A stretch of 64,000 bases of DNA from Arcticibacter pallidicorallinus (GTDB lineage Bacteria; Bacteroidota; Bacteroidia; Sphingobacteriales; Sphingobacteriaceae). The translations under genes were made by a program, and so were the position numbers. Each line of letters begins with the position of its first letter. Positions within the stretch are counted from its first letter, which is position 1. The notes beneath the pieces were generated by a model. The model saw nothing but the letters and a program-made list of their open reading frames with translations, did not search any database and was not told the DNA's origin. The DNA is taken from assembly GCF_003002875.1 (NCBI RefSeq), contig NZ_PVTH01000007.1, positions 1-64,000 of the forward strand. Reading direction: 5' to 3'. Positions 1 to 8,117 of the stretch are shown here, in pieces.

Positions 1-125
1 ATGCTTGCGCTGGTCTGTTCGAATTTGCGGGGTTTCCCCTGGATGATGTTCATTTCGCGGTAGCCGCGATATACAACGGAACCTGCTGTTCCGCGTACGA
101 TTCCTTTCTTGTCTACTTTTGCCAT
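1..125 (-). CDS. Unknown small protein, N-terminal 41 residues (partial)
   Basis: An open frame starts at an ATG (positions 125-123) and runs without a stop for 41 codons off the left edge. The visible protein begins MAKVDKKGIVRGTAGSVVYR and is basic and glycine-rich, with no signal peptide or membrane segment. I do not recognise the family. The MAKV..G....G..G opening resembles that of several small phage-like or structural proteins of Bacteroidota (such as DUF6266), but this is a loose impression. Codon use and the lack of stops favour a real gene. It is divergent from the next gene, which lies 434 nt away. Confidence 0.5.
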   Translation of the reverse strand, partial: MAKVDKKGIVRGTAGSVVYRGYREMNIIQGKPRKFEQTSAS

Positions 126-559
126 AACCTTGTTTGATTTGGAGAACAAGGTAGTGCGGCGGGAAACCTGTGTCGATTTTTTCGCCAAAATCGACAAAAT
201 TTTATGGAATTTTTAAAAAAACGTACCTCAAAAGCAGTCAAGCCTCGCTTAGGCTGAGCTTAGTACTTCTTTATATGAAGAGCTATATGTACGGATGAAA
301 GCCAGAGAGAAGTCCCACTTTAAGCTGTTCAGGTCGGACTTATTACGGAACAATGAGTGTCTGTTATTGACTGCATATAACCATTGTCATAATAGAACTA
401 ATGGCGCTATACCGAAAGATATGAACGCAAAAGGAGGCTGATCATTTTCTTTCATTATACCGCCTCATTCATTTTATATCGCCGGATGTATCGTTTCCGT
501 ACGAGTGTGCGTACTTTAATCTGTATACATCAATTGCATATAATAAAAGGATTAATACT
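126..559. other. Intergenic region with a repeat element and a 48-codon open frame
   Basis: No clear gene. A 48-codon frame starts at the ATG at 295 and ends at a TGA at 439-441. It contains the 69-nt repeat described at 311-379. The part from 126 to 290 is AT-rich and would hold the leader and promoter of the divergent gene at the left edge. I found no complete TTG/TAnnTTTG promoter for the lipoprotein gene at 560. Confidence 0.4.
311..379 (+). repeat. 69-nt repeat element, copy 1
   Basis: This stretch aligns without gaps over 69 nt to the reverse complement of 47465-47533. By hand count 48 of 69 bases match, in blocks such as AGTCCCACTTTAA, GTCGGACT, CTGTTAT and CTGCATA. The two copies also share a reading frame (S-H-F ... 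S-D ... R ... L-L ... A-Y), but copy 2 has an in-frame stop. It may be a remnant of a coding sequence or a small extragenic element; copy 1 does not keep the long hairpin seen in copy 2. Confidence 0.5.
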
Positions 560-1282
560 ATGAAACTTCTCAATTTACTACCTAAGAAAAACAGGTTTAT
601 GTCTATGGGCCTGGCGTTGCTTGCTTCGGCGACCTTATTATCATCTTGTTTGAAGAATGATTCTGAAGATTACCAGGGTCCCGTTGCGGGAATCAGTTTT
701 ATGCATGCTGCGGCTATTCAGCCGTCGGTGACGTTGTTGGTTGACGGCAGAGCAATTTTTAATTCGGCCATTCAATATGGTGCGTCTTCTCAATATCTTA
801 CTGCTGGTGCCGGTAATCACCTTGTTCAGACATACGTTGGAGGGACTACCCAAAAATTGTCTGAAGCAACAGTATCCTTAGCGGAAGGAAAATATCACAC
901 CGTATTTCTTGCGCACAAATTAGAAAATGATTCGCTGACTACAGTGATGACAACCGATAATATTACAGCTCCTGCTGCTGGTAAGGCTAAGGTTAGGTTT
1001 GTGCAGTTAAGTCCGGATGCTACTCAGGAATACGATCTTCATCTACAGGGAGGAGCGAAACTTGCCGATAGCAGAGCTTACAAGGAAAGTAGTGATTTTG
1101 TCGAGATAGATGCTGCTACGAAGAAAAAGTTTGCTGTACGTCTTGCGGGCGCTACCCAAGACGCGGTTGAAACTGCAGAACTGGATATAGTTGCAGGAAG
1201 GTTCTATACCGTTGTATTATCTGGAAAAGCTTCAGTGGCTTCAGGTACAGGCGCTCTTAAAGCATCTGTTGTGGCACAATAG
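560..1282 (+). CDS. DUF4397 domain lipoprotein
   Basis: Predicted cell-envelope lipoprotein of 240 residues. A signal sequence ends in the lipobox LLSSC with Cys30 as the anchor; a shorter start at Met14 (599) would keep the same lipobox. The rest is beta-rich and carries the DUF4397 pattern, including GKAKVRFVQLSPD near residues 140-152. The function of DUF4397 is unknown; the fold is taken to be repeated beta-sandwich. The next gene, from 1392, is a diverged paralogue with the matching motif GKALIRFVNLSPD, so the two probably arose by tandem duplication, but a terminator separates them. Confident on family, no functional claim. Confidence 0.85.
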   Translation: MKLLNLLPKKNRFMSMGLALLASATLLSSCLKNDSEDYQGPVAGISFMHAAAIQPSVTLLVDGRAIFNSAIQYGASSQYLTAGAGNHLVQTYVGGTTQKLSEATVSLAEGKYHTVFLAHKLENDSLTTVMTTDNITAPAAGKAKVRFVQLSPDATQEYDLHLQGGAKLADSRAYKESSDFVEIDAATKKKFAVRLAGATQDAVETAELDIVAGRFYTVVLSGKASVASGTGALKASVVAQ

Positions 1283-1298
1283 ACGAAACGAAATAGTA

Positions 1299-1325
1299 GA
1301 AAAAAGGGGCGTAAGCCCTTTTTTT
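1299..1325 (+). terminator. Rho-independent terminator
   Basis: Short stem AAAGGGGC / GCCCTTT with a GTAA loop, followed by a run of T, 17 nt after the stop of the DUF4397 gene. Confidence 0.7.
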
Positions 1326-1391
1326 ATGAATTTTTGTTTTAATCTGCTGCTCTGTCCTTACCTTTATTCCATGAGGTGCAATGCGTTCCCT

Positions 1392-2057
1392 ATGAAATAT
1401 TTCAGTTTAATTCTTCTCGCGATAATACTAAGCTCCTGTCTGGAGGGAGATGACGATTCTTTCCGCAGGAAGTCGGACGTCCTGTTTGTGAATGTTTATA
1501 ACGACGCTGTTAATGGGATAGAATTCAGGGTGGATGATATCGAATGGGCTTACGGATACAGGTCTTATGATACTCTTGATGTCTATCATACCTTCTATTC
1601 AGGTGATGTAGCTTTTTCGGCTTTTGTTGCCGGATCGGGGTCTGGTCAAGCTATCGCGAGTGTTAGCCAAACGCTGAACGGAGGGGGTAAATACACTGCT
1701 TTTTTGACTGGAAAGTCGGGTGATGGAAATATGCTATTCCTGCCGGATACGCTTAATCAGCCTGCCAGCGGGAAGGCTCTGATAAGGTTTGTCAATTTAA
1801 GTCCCGACCTGTCGAAGGCAGATATAAAAGTTGCCGATAGCAGCACGATTTCCAGCCTTGATTATCTGACTGCAGGCTACATGAGTATCGATTCCGGTGC
1901 TACTGTTATCCGGACCTATCGGGCTGGCGAAGCGGATGCTTCAGCAGCGCTAAACTTCAAAGCCGTATCCCGCGGAATTTACACGATGTACACGAAAGGA
2001 CTTGCCAGCAGGACTGGAAAAGATTCACTCGCGATAAGCTACTTTTTACAACCCTGA
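1392..2057 (+). CDS. DUF4397-like lipoprotein (paralogue of the preceding gene)
   Basis: I place the start at the ATG at 1392, which gives 221 residues beginning with a compact lipoprotein signal, MKYFSLILLAIILSSC (Cys16). Earlier in-frame ATGs at 1326 and 1371 add an untypical N-terminus, and the frame further upstream overlaps the previous gene and the terminator. The residues after the Cys are LEGDDDS; acidic stretches there act as lipoprotein surface-export signals in Bacteroidota, so surface exposure is possible. The region GKALIRFVNLSPD near residue 130 matches the first DUF4397 protein. Function unknown. Confidence 0.75.
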   Translation: MKYFSLILLAIILSSCLEGDDDSFRRKSDVLFVNVYNDAVNGIEFRVDDIEWAYGYRSYDTLDVYHTFYSGDVAFSAFVAGSGSGQAIASVSQTLNGGGKYTAFLTGKSGDGNMLFLPDTLNQPASGKALIRFVNLSPDLSKADIKVADSSTISSLDYLTAGYMSIDSGATVIRTYRAGEADASAALNFKAVSRGIYTMYTKGLASRTGKDSLAISYFLQP

Positions 2058-2108
2058 GAGGTAGCGTAACAAAATCAGGCACAAGAGAGGATAATACAGA
2101 CATATTCA

Positions 2109-2116
2109 TACTTTTG
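2109..2116 (+). promoter_or_regulatory. -7 promoter box for the dedA-like gene
   Basis: TACTTTTG matches the Bacteroidota -7 consensus TAnnTTTG and lies 20 nt before the TTG start. No TTG -33 box is seen at the usual distance. Confidence 0.5.
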
Positions 2117-2136
2117 CAAAAAAACAAATAAACGCT

Positions 2137-2772
2137 TTGGAACTTATTCAGACCCTAATAGACTTTATTCTTCATATTGACAAGCATCTTGTAGAAATAG
2201 TAAGTGAATATCAGACCTGGACATACCTGATCTTATTTCTAATTATTTTTGCAGAAACAGGGTTTGTTGTTACTCCCTTTCTTCCCGGAGATTCATTGTT
2301 GTTTGCTGCAGGAGCTATCATTGCTCGTCCGGAAAGCGGCTTAAATATCGTCCTGATGATGGGTCTGCTGATCGTTGCGGCTATTTTGGGTGATTTGGTG
2401 AACTACCATATAGGCGACTATGTAGGGCCGAAAGCCTTTAGCGGAAAGTATAAACTGCTTAAAAAAGAATATCTGGAAAAAACTCAAAATTTCTATATCA
2501 AGCATGGTGGTAAGACGATCATCTACGCGCGTTTTGTACCGATCGTTCGCACATTCGCCCCTTTTATAGCTGGTATCGGGACGATGAGCTACGGTCGTTT
2601 CGCATCTTATAACGTCATAGGCGCATTTGCCTGGGTATGTAGCTTTTTGCTCATTGGATATTACTTTGGCGGATTGCCGATTATCAAACAGAATTTCACT
2701 TACGTGATTTTCGGAATAATCGTTGTCTCTCTGATCCCTCCTTTGATTGAGATTTTGAAGAAGAAAAAATAA
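2137..2772 (+). CDS. DedA family membrane protein
   Basis: Integral inner-membrane protein of 211 residues with the DedA (SNARE-associated/VTT) features. These are the ETGFVVTPFLPGDSLLF segment near residues 41-57, which carries the family's E..xxPxPG-type motif, and a second conserved part, RFVPIVRTFAPFIAGIG near residues 132-148. Several long hydrophobic segments alternate with short loops. DedA proteins are linked to lipid-carrier (undecaprenyl phosphate or phospholipid) translocation and envelope homeostasis; the substrate here is unknown. The start is TTG, because no ATG or GTG lies in frame between the -7 box and the conserved N-terminus. The 3' end overlaps the convergent hydrolase gene by 77 nt. 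Confidence 0.88.
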   Translation: MELIQTLIDFILHIDKHLVEIVSEYQTWTYLILFLIIFAETGFVVTPFLPGDSLLFAAGAIIARPESGLNIVLMMGLLIVAAILGDLVNYHIGDYVGPKAFSGKYKLLKKEYLEKTQNFYIKHGGKTIIYARFVPIVRTFAPFIAGIGTMSYGRFASYNVIGAFAWVCSFLLIGYYFGGLPIIKQNFTYVIFGIIVVSLIPPLIEILKKKK

Positions 2773-3634
2773 GATCGGGCTGGCCTGCATCTACCCAGGC
2801 GGAGAACCAATAACTTCCCGTTTTTTTAATTGCTGCACGCATTTGTCGTTCTACCATGCCGTTGAGCGCGTTGTGAAAGGCTTCGGAGTACTCCCTGGAG
2901 TATTGTTTAGTGACGATTCCGTTGCGCTCAGAGAAGCTGTATTTTCTGTCTGAAGGAAAGGAGCTACTGAGATTCGCTTCGATGGAAAATACACTATCCT
3001 TGTATTTGTGGGAGTTTCTGACGATGATCCAGGCTTCCTTAAGTGGGTCAGCAATATATTCAGCACGACCGACAAAGTAATTGTATTTCTCGCTGAATAG
3101 TTCGGGCAATCGGCTTTCCCAGAACCCATGTATTCCCGTTTGCTTAGTAAACTGACCGTTGTAGTTCCATGTAACGTGTAAAGGCACGTGGGCGTCGCCA
3201 ATATAGTGTCCGAGGTTTGCTGAAATGCGCAAAATAGCGAGGGAATCTTTCCGCTCGAATGCCTTCACGAGAGAATAATATGTTTTCTCAATTTGCCAGG
3301 GAACGGTTCCGTAAGTGGTCAGCGTGTCTTCGGTGTATTTGGCTACTGCATCTTTCCAGCGGGGAGGTAAACTGTCGAAAGGCGAGTCGCCGTAGCGTTC
3401 TGTGTCGAGGAAGTGGCGAGGTCCCTCGTGAACATCGGTATATCGCCGCTTATCGGGATCTACGGAATGCTCAGCAAGATAATCTGCATTGTTCTTGTAA
3501 AAACGGATCATGCCTGCGGGTAGAGTGAAGACTGCCATGCGGTTTATTCGTTTATGAGCAAAGAATCCCCAGGAGCTGCACAACGTAAGAATGAGGGGAC
3601 AGCATGCGAGGATCAGATACGGTTTCAGATTCAT
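2696..3634 (-). CDS. Secreted zinc-dependent S1/P1 nuclease or phospholipase C family protein
   Basis: Predicted exported hydrolase of 312 residues. After the signal peptide the mature protein starts WGFFAHKRINRMAVF, with an N-terminal Trp and nearby His as in the trinuclear-zinc PLC/S1-P1 fold. Later ligands are visible in ANLGHYIGDAHVPLHV (His, Asp, His) and GIHGFWESRL. The family cuts phospholipids or single-stranded nucleic acid; the sequence alone does not decide which. The usual end of such proteins, near WVDAGQPDL, is followed here by about 25 basic and serine-rich residues (IFSSSKSQSKEG...), which lie antisense to the dedA-like gene. That tail may be a read-on past a lost stop codon. 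Confidence 0.8.
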   Translation of the reverse strand: MNLKPYLILACCPLILTLCSSWGFFAHKRINRMAVFTLPAGMIRFYKNNADYLAEHSVDPDKRRYTDVHEGPRHFLDTERYGDSPFDSLPPRWKDAVAKYTEDTLTTYGTVPWQIEKTYYSLVKAFERKDSLAILRISANLGHYIGDAHVPLHVTWNYNGQFTKQTGIHGFWESRLPELFSEKYNYFVGRAEYIADPLKEAWIIVRNSHKYKDSVFSIEANLSSSFPSDRKYSFSERNGIVTKQYSREYSEAFHNALNGMVERQMRAAIKKTGSYWFSAWVDAGQPDLIFSSSKSQSKEGSERQRLFRKSRK

Positions 3635-3787
3635 GTGAATAGTTCATGTCCCCGTGTATGTTAATGCGATGATGCAGGCAGTTAAAGGTAGGAATTTGGT
3701 ATCGTATTTTAATCGTTACAGGACAAGAAGCGTCCTTTTTCTGCGTTTATGTTTTTAACATTTTTACCAAATAATCCCAAGATCACG

Positions 3788-4054
3788 ATGAAATGTCCAA
3801 GTTGTAACGAGACCCTGCTAATGAGCGAAAAAAATGGCGTCGAAATTGATTATTGTCCGAAATGCCGCGGAATATGGTTAGACCGCGGGGAGTTGGATAA
3901 GATCATTGAACATTCGGCCAACCACTATTCCAGGAAAGATAATTACGAAAGTGACTACAAGCGTTATGGCTATAATGAGTACGATAAAGACTATGATAAG
4001 CGGTATCCACACAAGAAGAAGAAGTCTTTTTTGAACGATTTTTTTGATTTTTAA
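3788..4054 (+). CDS. Zinc-ribbon (zf-TFIIB) protein
   Basis: Small 88-residue protein starting at the ATG at 3788. An upstream in-frame ATG at 3749 adds 13 residues not typical of the family. It opens with a zinc ribbon, MKCPSCNETL...YCPKCRGIWLDRGELDKI, in which Cys3, Cys6, Cys23 and Cys26 bind zinc, matching the zf-TFIIB family. The C-terminal half is rich in Tyr, Asp, Arg and Lys with near-repeats (YESDYKRYGYNEYDKDYDKR) and ends basic and aromatic (KKKKSFLNDFFDF), so it is probably disordered. The function in bacteria is unknown. Confidence 0.8.
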   Translation: MKCPSCNETLLMSEKNGVEIDYCPKCRGIWLDRGELDKIIEHSANHYSRKDNYESDYKRYGYNEYDKDYDKRYPHKKKKSFLNDFFDF

Positions 4055-4084
4055 CAATAAACCCAATAAAATTACTCGGCCAGT

Positions 4085-4114
4085 TTGATTATTAAATATA
4101 TACGGTTATATTTG
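4085..4114 (+). promoter_or_regulatory. Promoter of rpsT
   Basis: TTG at 4085-4087 (-33), a 19-nt spacer, and TATATTTG at 4107-4114 (-7). This is a full match to the Bacteroidota housekeeping promoter. The leader is about 30 nt. Confidence 0.8.
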
Positions 4115-4149
4115 CAGTCCCAAAAACAGGAACGGAAAAAAGCTTACAA

Positions 4150-4404
4150 ATGGCAAATCATAAATCATCGATCAAGAGAATCAGATCAAACTCAGCGAAG
4201 CGTTTACGTAACCGCTACCAGGCAAAAACTACCCGTAACGCTATAAAGACATTACGCAGTGCTACAACAAAAGAAGATGCAGCTCCTCTATTGTCTAAGG
4301 TAATTTCTATGCTGGATCGTCTTGCTAAGAAGAATGTTATTCACAAGAACAAAGCGTCAAACAATAAATCAAAGCTTACAAAGTTTGTTAGCAAACTAGC
4401 TTAA
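4150..4404 (+). CDS. rpsT: 30S ribosomal protein bS20
   Basis: An 84-residue, strongly basic, helical protein with the typical bS20 opening MANHKSSIKRIRSNSAKRLR and the later K.A..NKSKL pattern (HKNKASNNKSKLTKFV). It binds 16S rRNA in the body of the 30S subunit and acts early in assembly. The gene has its own promoter (4085-4114) and a strong terminator (4439-4490), so it is a single-gene unit. Length and sequence are normal for the family. Confidence 0.97.
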   Translation: MANHKSSIKRIRSNSAKRLRNRYQAKTTRNAIKTLRSATTKEDAAPLLSKVISMLDRLAKKNVIHKNKASNNKSKLTKFVSKLA

Positions 4405-4438
4405 GCTTTATATAAGCTATTCTTCTTTAAATAGTAGT

Positions 4439-4490
4439 TGAAACCACAGAAGCTTGGATGTTAGATCAAGCTTGTGTGGTTTTTGTGTTT
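4439..4490 (+). terminator. Rho-independent terminator of rpsT
   Basis: Sixteen-base arms AAACCACAGAAGCTTG / CAAGCTTGTGTGGTTT with one mismatch and a 10-nt loop, followed by TTTT. Confidence 0.85.
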
Positions 4491-4589
4491 CCGGAGGTTT
4501 TTTCCAGACTTTCCGGATTTTCTTTTTAGCGGATTTTCGATTGTGCTTAAGATCATTTTTTCTTAGAAAGCGTATCTCTAGTTTTCGCT

Positions 4590-5288
4590 ATGGAAAGCTA
4601 CGATAAAAAGATCACCATCAAGTCCTGGGCGGAAGAGGACCGGCCTCGCGAGAAACTACTTGCACAGGGAAGGCGAACTCTCTCTGACGCCGAGTTAATC
4701 GCTATTTTAATAGGCTCGGGGAGCAGAACGGAAACAGCTGTAGAGCTGAGCCGGCGCATTCTTGCTTCTCTGGGGAACGACTTGGAAAAGTTGGGTAAAA
4801 TGTCTGTTTCGGAGCTTTCCAAATTTAAAGGAATTGGTGAGGCGAAAGCCATCAGTATCATTTCGGCACTTGAGCTTGGGCGCAGGAGACGCGAAAGCAG
4901 CGTGAGCCGACCGGATCAAATATCCTCCAGCCGGGATGTATATGAGCTGTTACGGAGACAGTTTTCTGATCTGAACCATGAAGAGTTCTGGATAGTGCTT
5001 TTAAACCGTTCGAATAAGGTCCTGTCGCGGCATCTCATTAGCAAAGGCGGACAGGCGGGGACGATAGCAGACCCTAAAATAATATTTCAGACAGCGCTCG
5101 AGAGTCACTCAGCAAGCATCATTCTGAGTCATAACCATCCTTCGGGGAATCTTAAGCCCAGCCAGGCGGATCTACAGCTCACCAGAAAGTTGAAAGACGC
5201 GGGTGATCTTCTGGACATATCTGTACTGGACCATCTTATATTCACAGACTCCGGTTATTTGAGTTTCGCCGATGAGGGTTTGATGTAA
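4590..5288 (+). CDS. radC: RadC family JAB/MPN-domain protein
   Basis: A 232-residue protein with the standard RadC layout. An N-terminal helix-hairpin-helix part (KFKGIGEAKAISII near residues 76-89) precedes a C-terminal JAB1/MPN metalloprotease-like domain with SHNHPSGNLKPSQAD, which supplies the H-x-H ... S ... D zinc ligands (JAMM motif). RadC was first linked to DNA repair, but that role is doubtful and the substrate is unknown. The sequence just before the ATG reads TAGTTTTC-GCT-ATG, close to the -7 consensus, so the gene may have a very short or absent leader. The neighbouring rpsT and pheT are unrelated in function. Confidence 0.92.
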   Translation: MESYDKKITIKSWAEEDRPREKLLAQGRRTLSDAELIAILIGSGSRTETAVELSRRILASLGNDLEKLGKMSVSELSKFKGIGEAKAISIISALELGRRRRESSVSRPDQISSSRDVYELLRRQFSDLNHEEFWIVLLNRSNKVLSRHLISKGGQAGTIADPKIIFQTALESHSASIILSHNHPSGNLKPSQADLQLTRKLKDAGDLLDISVLDHLIFTDSGYLSFADEGLM

Positions 5289-5313
5289 TTACGGTTTATT
5301 TTGCTGTATTTTC

Positions 5314-5321
5314 TATCTTTG
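5314..5321 (+). promoter_or_regulatory. -7 promoter box for pheT
   Basis: TATCTTTG fits TAnnTTTG and lies 22 nt before the pheT ATG, which would give a leader of about 17 nt. No TTG stands at the -33 position. Confidence 0.5.
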
Positions 5322-5343
5322 TGCCTTATTAGTCGATAATTCA

Positions 5344-7743
5344 ATGAAGATTTCATATAACTGGTTAAGCCAATTTATTCAAACATCCAAAACTCCCGAT
5401 GAGATATCACTGATTCTGACGGATATAGGTCTGGAAGTGGAGAGCCTTGAGAAAGTGCAAGCCCTTCCCGGTGGCCTGGAAGGGCTGGTGGTTGGATATG
5501 TGAAGGATTGCGTGCAGCATCCGAATGCTGACCGGTTAAGGATCACAAAGGTGGACGTAGGGACGGCTGAAGATTTGCAGGTAGTATGTGGCGCAGCTAA
5601 TGTTGCTTCAGGCCAGAAAGTGATCGTGGCTACAGTAGGTACGACGGTTTACCCAGTTACCGGAGAGCCTTTCAAGATCAGCAAGTCGAAGATACGTGGT
5701 GAGGTTTCGGAGGGCATGATATGTGCGGAAGATGAGATTGGTTTGGGGCAGTCACATGATGGAATCATGGTGCTCGACGAATCAGCGGTTCCGGGAACAC
5801 CAGCCGGAGTGTATTTTGAGATTAAGGATGATTACCTTTTTGAAATAGGACTTACACCGAACAGGGCAGATGCGGCTTCTCACCTGGGAGTGGCACGCGA
5901 TCTGGCAGCGTATCTGCGTACGGAGATCACTATGCCGGACCTTTCGTTGTTCAAACCCGATAATCTTAAATTGCCAATACCTGTGGAAGTGATGAACGAC
6001 GAAGCATGTCCTCGTTATTCTTCTCTCACGATAAGTGGTGTACAGGTAGCGGAGTCTCCTGAGTGGCTGAAAGAAAAATTGCAGGTAATAGGTGTACGCC
6101 CTATCAACAACGTGGTGGATGTAACCAACTATGTTTTGCATGAATTGGGACAGCCATTACATGCTTTTGACGCGGCAGCTATTGCAGGCGGAAAGGTAGT
6201 TGTAAGAAATGCAAAAGAAGGAGAAGAGTTCGTTACGCTTGATGGAGTGACCCGTAAGTTGCACCAGGATGACCTGATGATCTGCAATGCAGAAGCACCG
6301 ATGTGTATTGCGGGTGTGTTTGGGGGAGCGGATTCGGGTGTTAAGGAAACGACCACTTCTGTATTTCTGGAGAGTGCGTACTTTAACGCTGTATCTGTAC
6401 GTAAGACGTCAAAGCGATACGGATTGAAGACTGATGCGTCTTTTCGTTTCGAGCGTGGTACTGACCCGGAAATGACGGTCTATGCCCTTAAGCGTGCAGC
6501 AATGCTGATCAAGGAAGTTGCTGGTGGAGAGATATCTTCGGAAATTGCCGATTTCTATCCGAACCCTGTAAGTCCTTTTGCGGTTTCTCTGAGCTTTTCG
6601 CATGTTAATCGTCTGATCGGGGAAGAAATTCCCAAAGAAACGGTGAAAGGTATTATTGAAGCTCTTGGCATCCGCGTTGCATCTGAAAGTGCAGAAGGAT
6701 TGGAGCTGGAAGTGCCGTCTTATAAAGTGGATGTTACACGTGAGGTGGACGTCATTGAAGAGGTTTTACGGATTTATGGTTATAATACCATTGCTATCCC
6801 TACGCAGATCAGGGCGTCGATGAATTATGGGACTAAGCCCGACAAGGAGTCGGTTAGAAATCATATCGCTGAATTGCTGAGCTCTAACGCATTCTCTGAA
6901 ATATTAACCAATTCGTTGACGAAGTCGGCCTATTCTGATTCGCTTGAAACTGCAGTTAAGATATTGAATCCTCTAAGCAGTGATCTGGATGTAATGAGGC
7001 AAAGCTTGCTTTACACAGGGTTGGAAGCGATAGCATACAATCAGAACAGGAGAAGTTCTGATCTGAAGTTTTATGAATTCGGAAAAGTGTATGAGAAATT
7101 GGCGGAAGGCTTCTCAGAAACCCAGCGTCTTTCGGTATTCATGACGGGGGCCAGACAGTCGGCCCAGTGGAATCACGATTCGAAGCCGGTGAGTATATAT
7201 AACCTGAAAGCGGTTGTAGACGCAGTTTTGCGAAGACTGAACGTAAAAGGTCTTACTGAGGCTGAATTTAACTCAGCGTTCTTTAGTCAGGCATCACAGT
7301 ATAAAAAAGGCGACAAAACGCTTGTTTCCTTTGGTACAGTTGCAAAAAGTGTGTTGAAGAAAATGGATATTGAGAACCCTGTTTATTACGCTGATTTCGA
7401 TTGGGATATGATTCTGAAAGCGATTCGTAAAAACAAGATCAGCTATCAGGAGGTTTCTAAATTCCCGGCAGTAAGGAGGGATTTGTCGCTTTTAATTGAC
7501 CGCTCTGTAAGTTTCAGTCAGTTGAAGCAGCTTGCGTTCAGGACGGAAAAATCCTTACTGAAAGAGGTGAATGTGTTTGACGTGTACGAAGGAGATAAGC
7601 TACCTGCCGGAAAGAAATCATACGCGATTAGTTTTCTGTTGCAGGATGAAGAAAAAACGCTTACCGATAAACAAATAGATTCGGTAATGAATAAATTAAT
7701 ATTTACTTTCGGGAAAGAAGTTCAGGCAGAAATCAGAAAGTAG
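5344..7743 (+). CDS. pheT: Phenylalanine-tRNA ligase beta subunit
   Basis: Beta chain of the cytosolic (alphabeta)2 phenylalanyl-tRNA synthetase, which charges tRNA-Phe together with PheS (pheS is not in this window). At 799 residues it has the normal length. In order: the N-terminal MKISYNWLSQFI strand-helix; an EMAP/OB tRNA-binding domain (about 40-150, with HPNADRLRITKVDVG); the B3/B4 editing domain (about 210-380, with GVRPINNVVDVTNYV and HAFDA); the B5 domain (about 400-475); the catalytic-like core; and the FDX-ACB anticodon-binding domain (about 705-799, with FPAVRRDLSLLID). Two small division-related genes follow within 45 nt, so they may be co-transcribed. Confidence 0.97.
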   Translation: MKISYNWLSQFIQTSKTPDEISLILTDIGLEVESLEKVQALPGGLEGLVVGYVKDCVQHPNADRLRITKVDVGTAEDLQVVCGAANVASGQKVIVATVGTTVYPVTGEPFKISKSKIRGEVSEGMICAEDEIGLGQSHDGIMVLDESAVPGTPAGVYFEIKDDYLFEIGLTPNRADAASHLGVARDLAAYLRTEITMPDLSLFKPDNLKLPIPVEVMNDEACPRYSSLTISGVQVAESPEWLKEKLQVIGVRPINNVVDVTNYVLHELGQPLHAFDAAAIAGGKVVVRNAKEGEEFVTLDGVTRKLHQDDLMICNAEAPMCIAGVFGGADSGVKETTTSVFLESAYFNAVSVRKTSKRYGLKTDASFRFERGTDPEMTVYALKRAAMLIKEVAGGEISSEIADFYPNPVSPFAVSLSFSHVNRLIGEEIPKETVKGIIEALGIRVASESAEGLELEVPSYKVDVTREVDVIEEVLRIYGYNTIAIPTQIRASMNYGTKPDKESVRNHIAELLSSNAFSEILTNSLTKSAYSDSLETAVKILNPLSSDLDVMRQSLLYTGLEAIAYNQNRRSSDLKFYEFGKVYEKLAEGFSETQRLSVFMTGARQSAQWNHDSKPVSIYNLKAVVDAVLRRLNVKGLTEAEFNSAFFSQASQYKKGDKTLVSFGTVAKSVLKKMDIENPVYYADFDWDMILKAIRKNKISYQEVSKFPAVRRDLSLLIDRSVSFSQLKQLAFRTEKSLLKEVNVFDVYEGDKLPAGKKSYAISFLLQDEEKTLTDKQIDSVMNKLIFTFGKEVQAEIRK

Positions 7744-7785
7744 CGAGGTTTGATTCTGAATTAATTTTAAACGTTAAATTGAAGT

Positions 7786-8094
7786 ATGTCGCTTGCCGGA
7801 CAATTGAATAGTGTATTAGACAGGACTCAGCGGTTGATTGAGCTTTGTGAGGCTTTGCAAGAGGAAAATGACCTGCTAAAGCTGGAAAACCAATCACTGC
7901 AGGTAGCTGTAGAAACAGGCAAGAATAAGGCTGTTGAGATGGAAGAAAAGATGAAAGTGCTGAAGCTAGCACGGTCATTGGAGGGGATAACAGTAAAAAA
8001 AATAAGTCCCGATGAAAAAACGCTTGACATAAAGCAAAAAATTAGCGAATTTGTGCGGGAAATAGATAAGTGCATTGTATTACTGAAAAAGTAA
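7786..8094 (+). CDS. Small coiled-coil protein upstream of zapA (ZapB-like)
   Basis: A 102-residue soluble protein with heptad-like Leu/Glu/Lys repeats over residues 10-65 (LIELCEALQEENDLLKLENQ), so an alpha-helical coiled coil. The C-terminal third (ISPDEKTLDIKQKISEFVREIDKCI) also looks helical. It lies 42 nt after pheT and 23 nt before zapA. Position next to zapA, small size and coiled-coil form suggest a partner of ZapA at the division ring, as ZapB is in gammaproteobacteria, but I see no sequence proof of homology to ZapB. Functional link is inference. Confidence 0.75.
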   Translation: MSLAGQLNSVLDRTQRLIELCEALQEENDLLKLENQSLQVAVETGKNKAVEMEEKMKVLKLARSLEGITVKKISPDEKTLDIKQKISEFVREIDKCIVLLKK

Positions 8095-8117
8095 TGTAAT
8101 CGTGAAACAAAAGCTCA

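Noticed and set aside
1191-1391. N-terminal extension of the second DUF4397 protein
   Set aside because: The extension would overlap the previous gene and its terminator; the lipoprotein signal starts at 1392.
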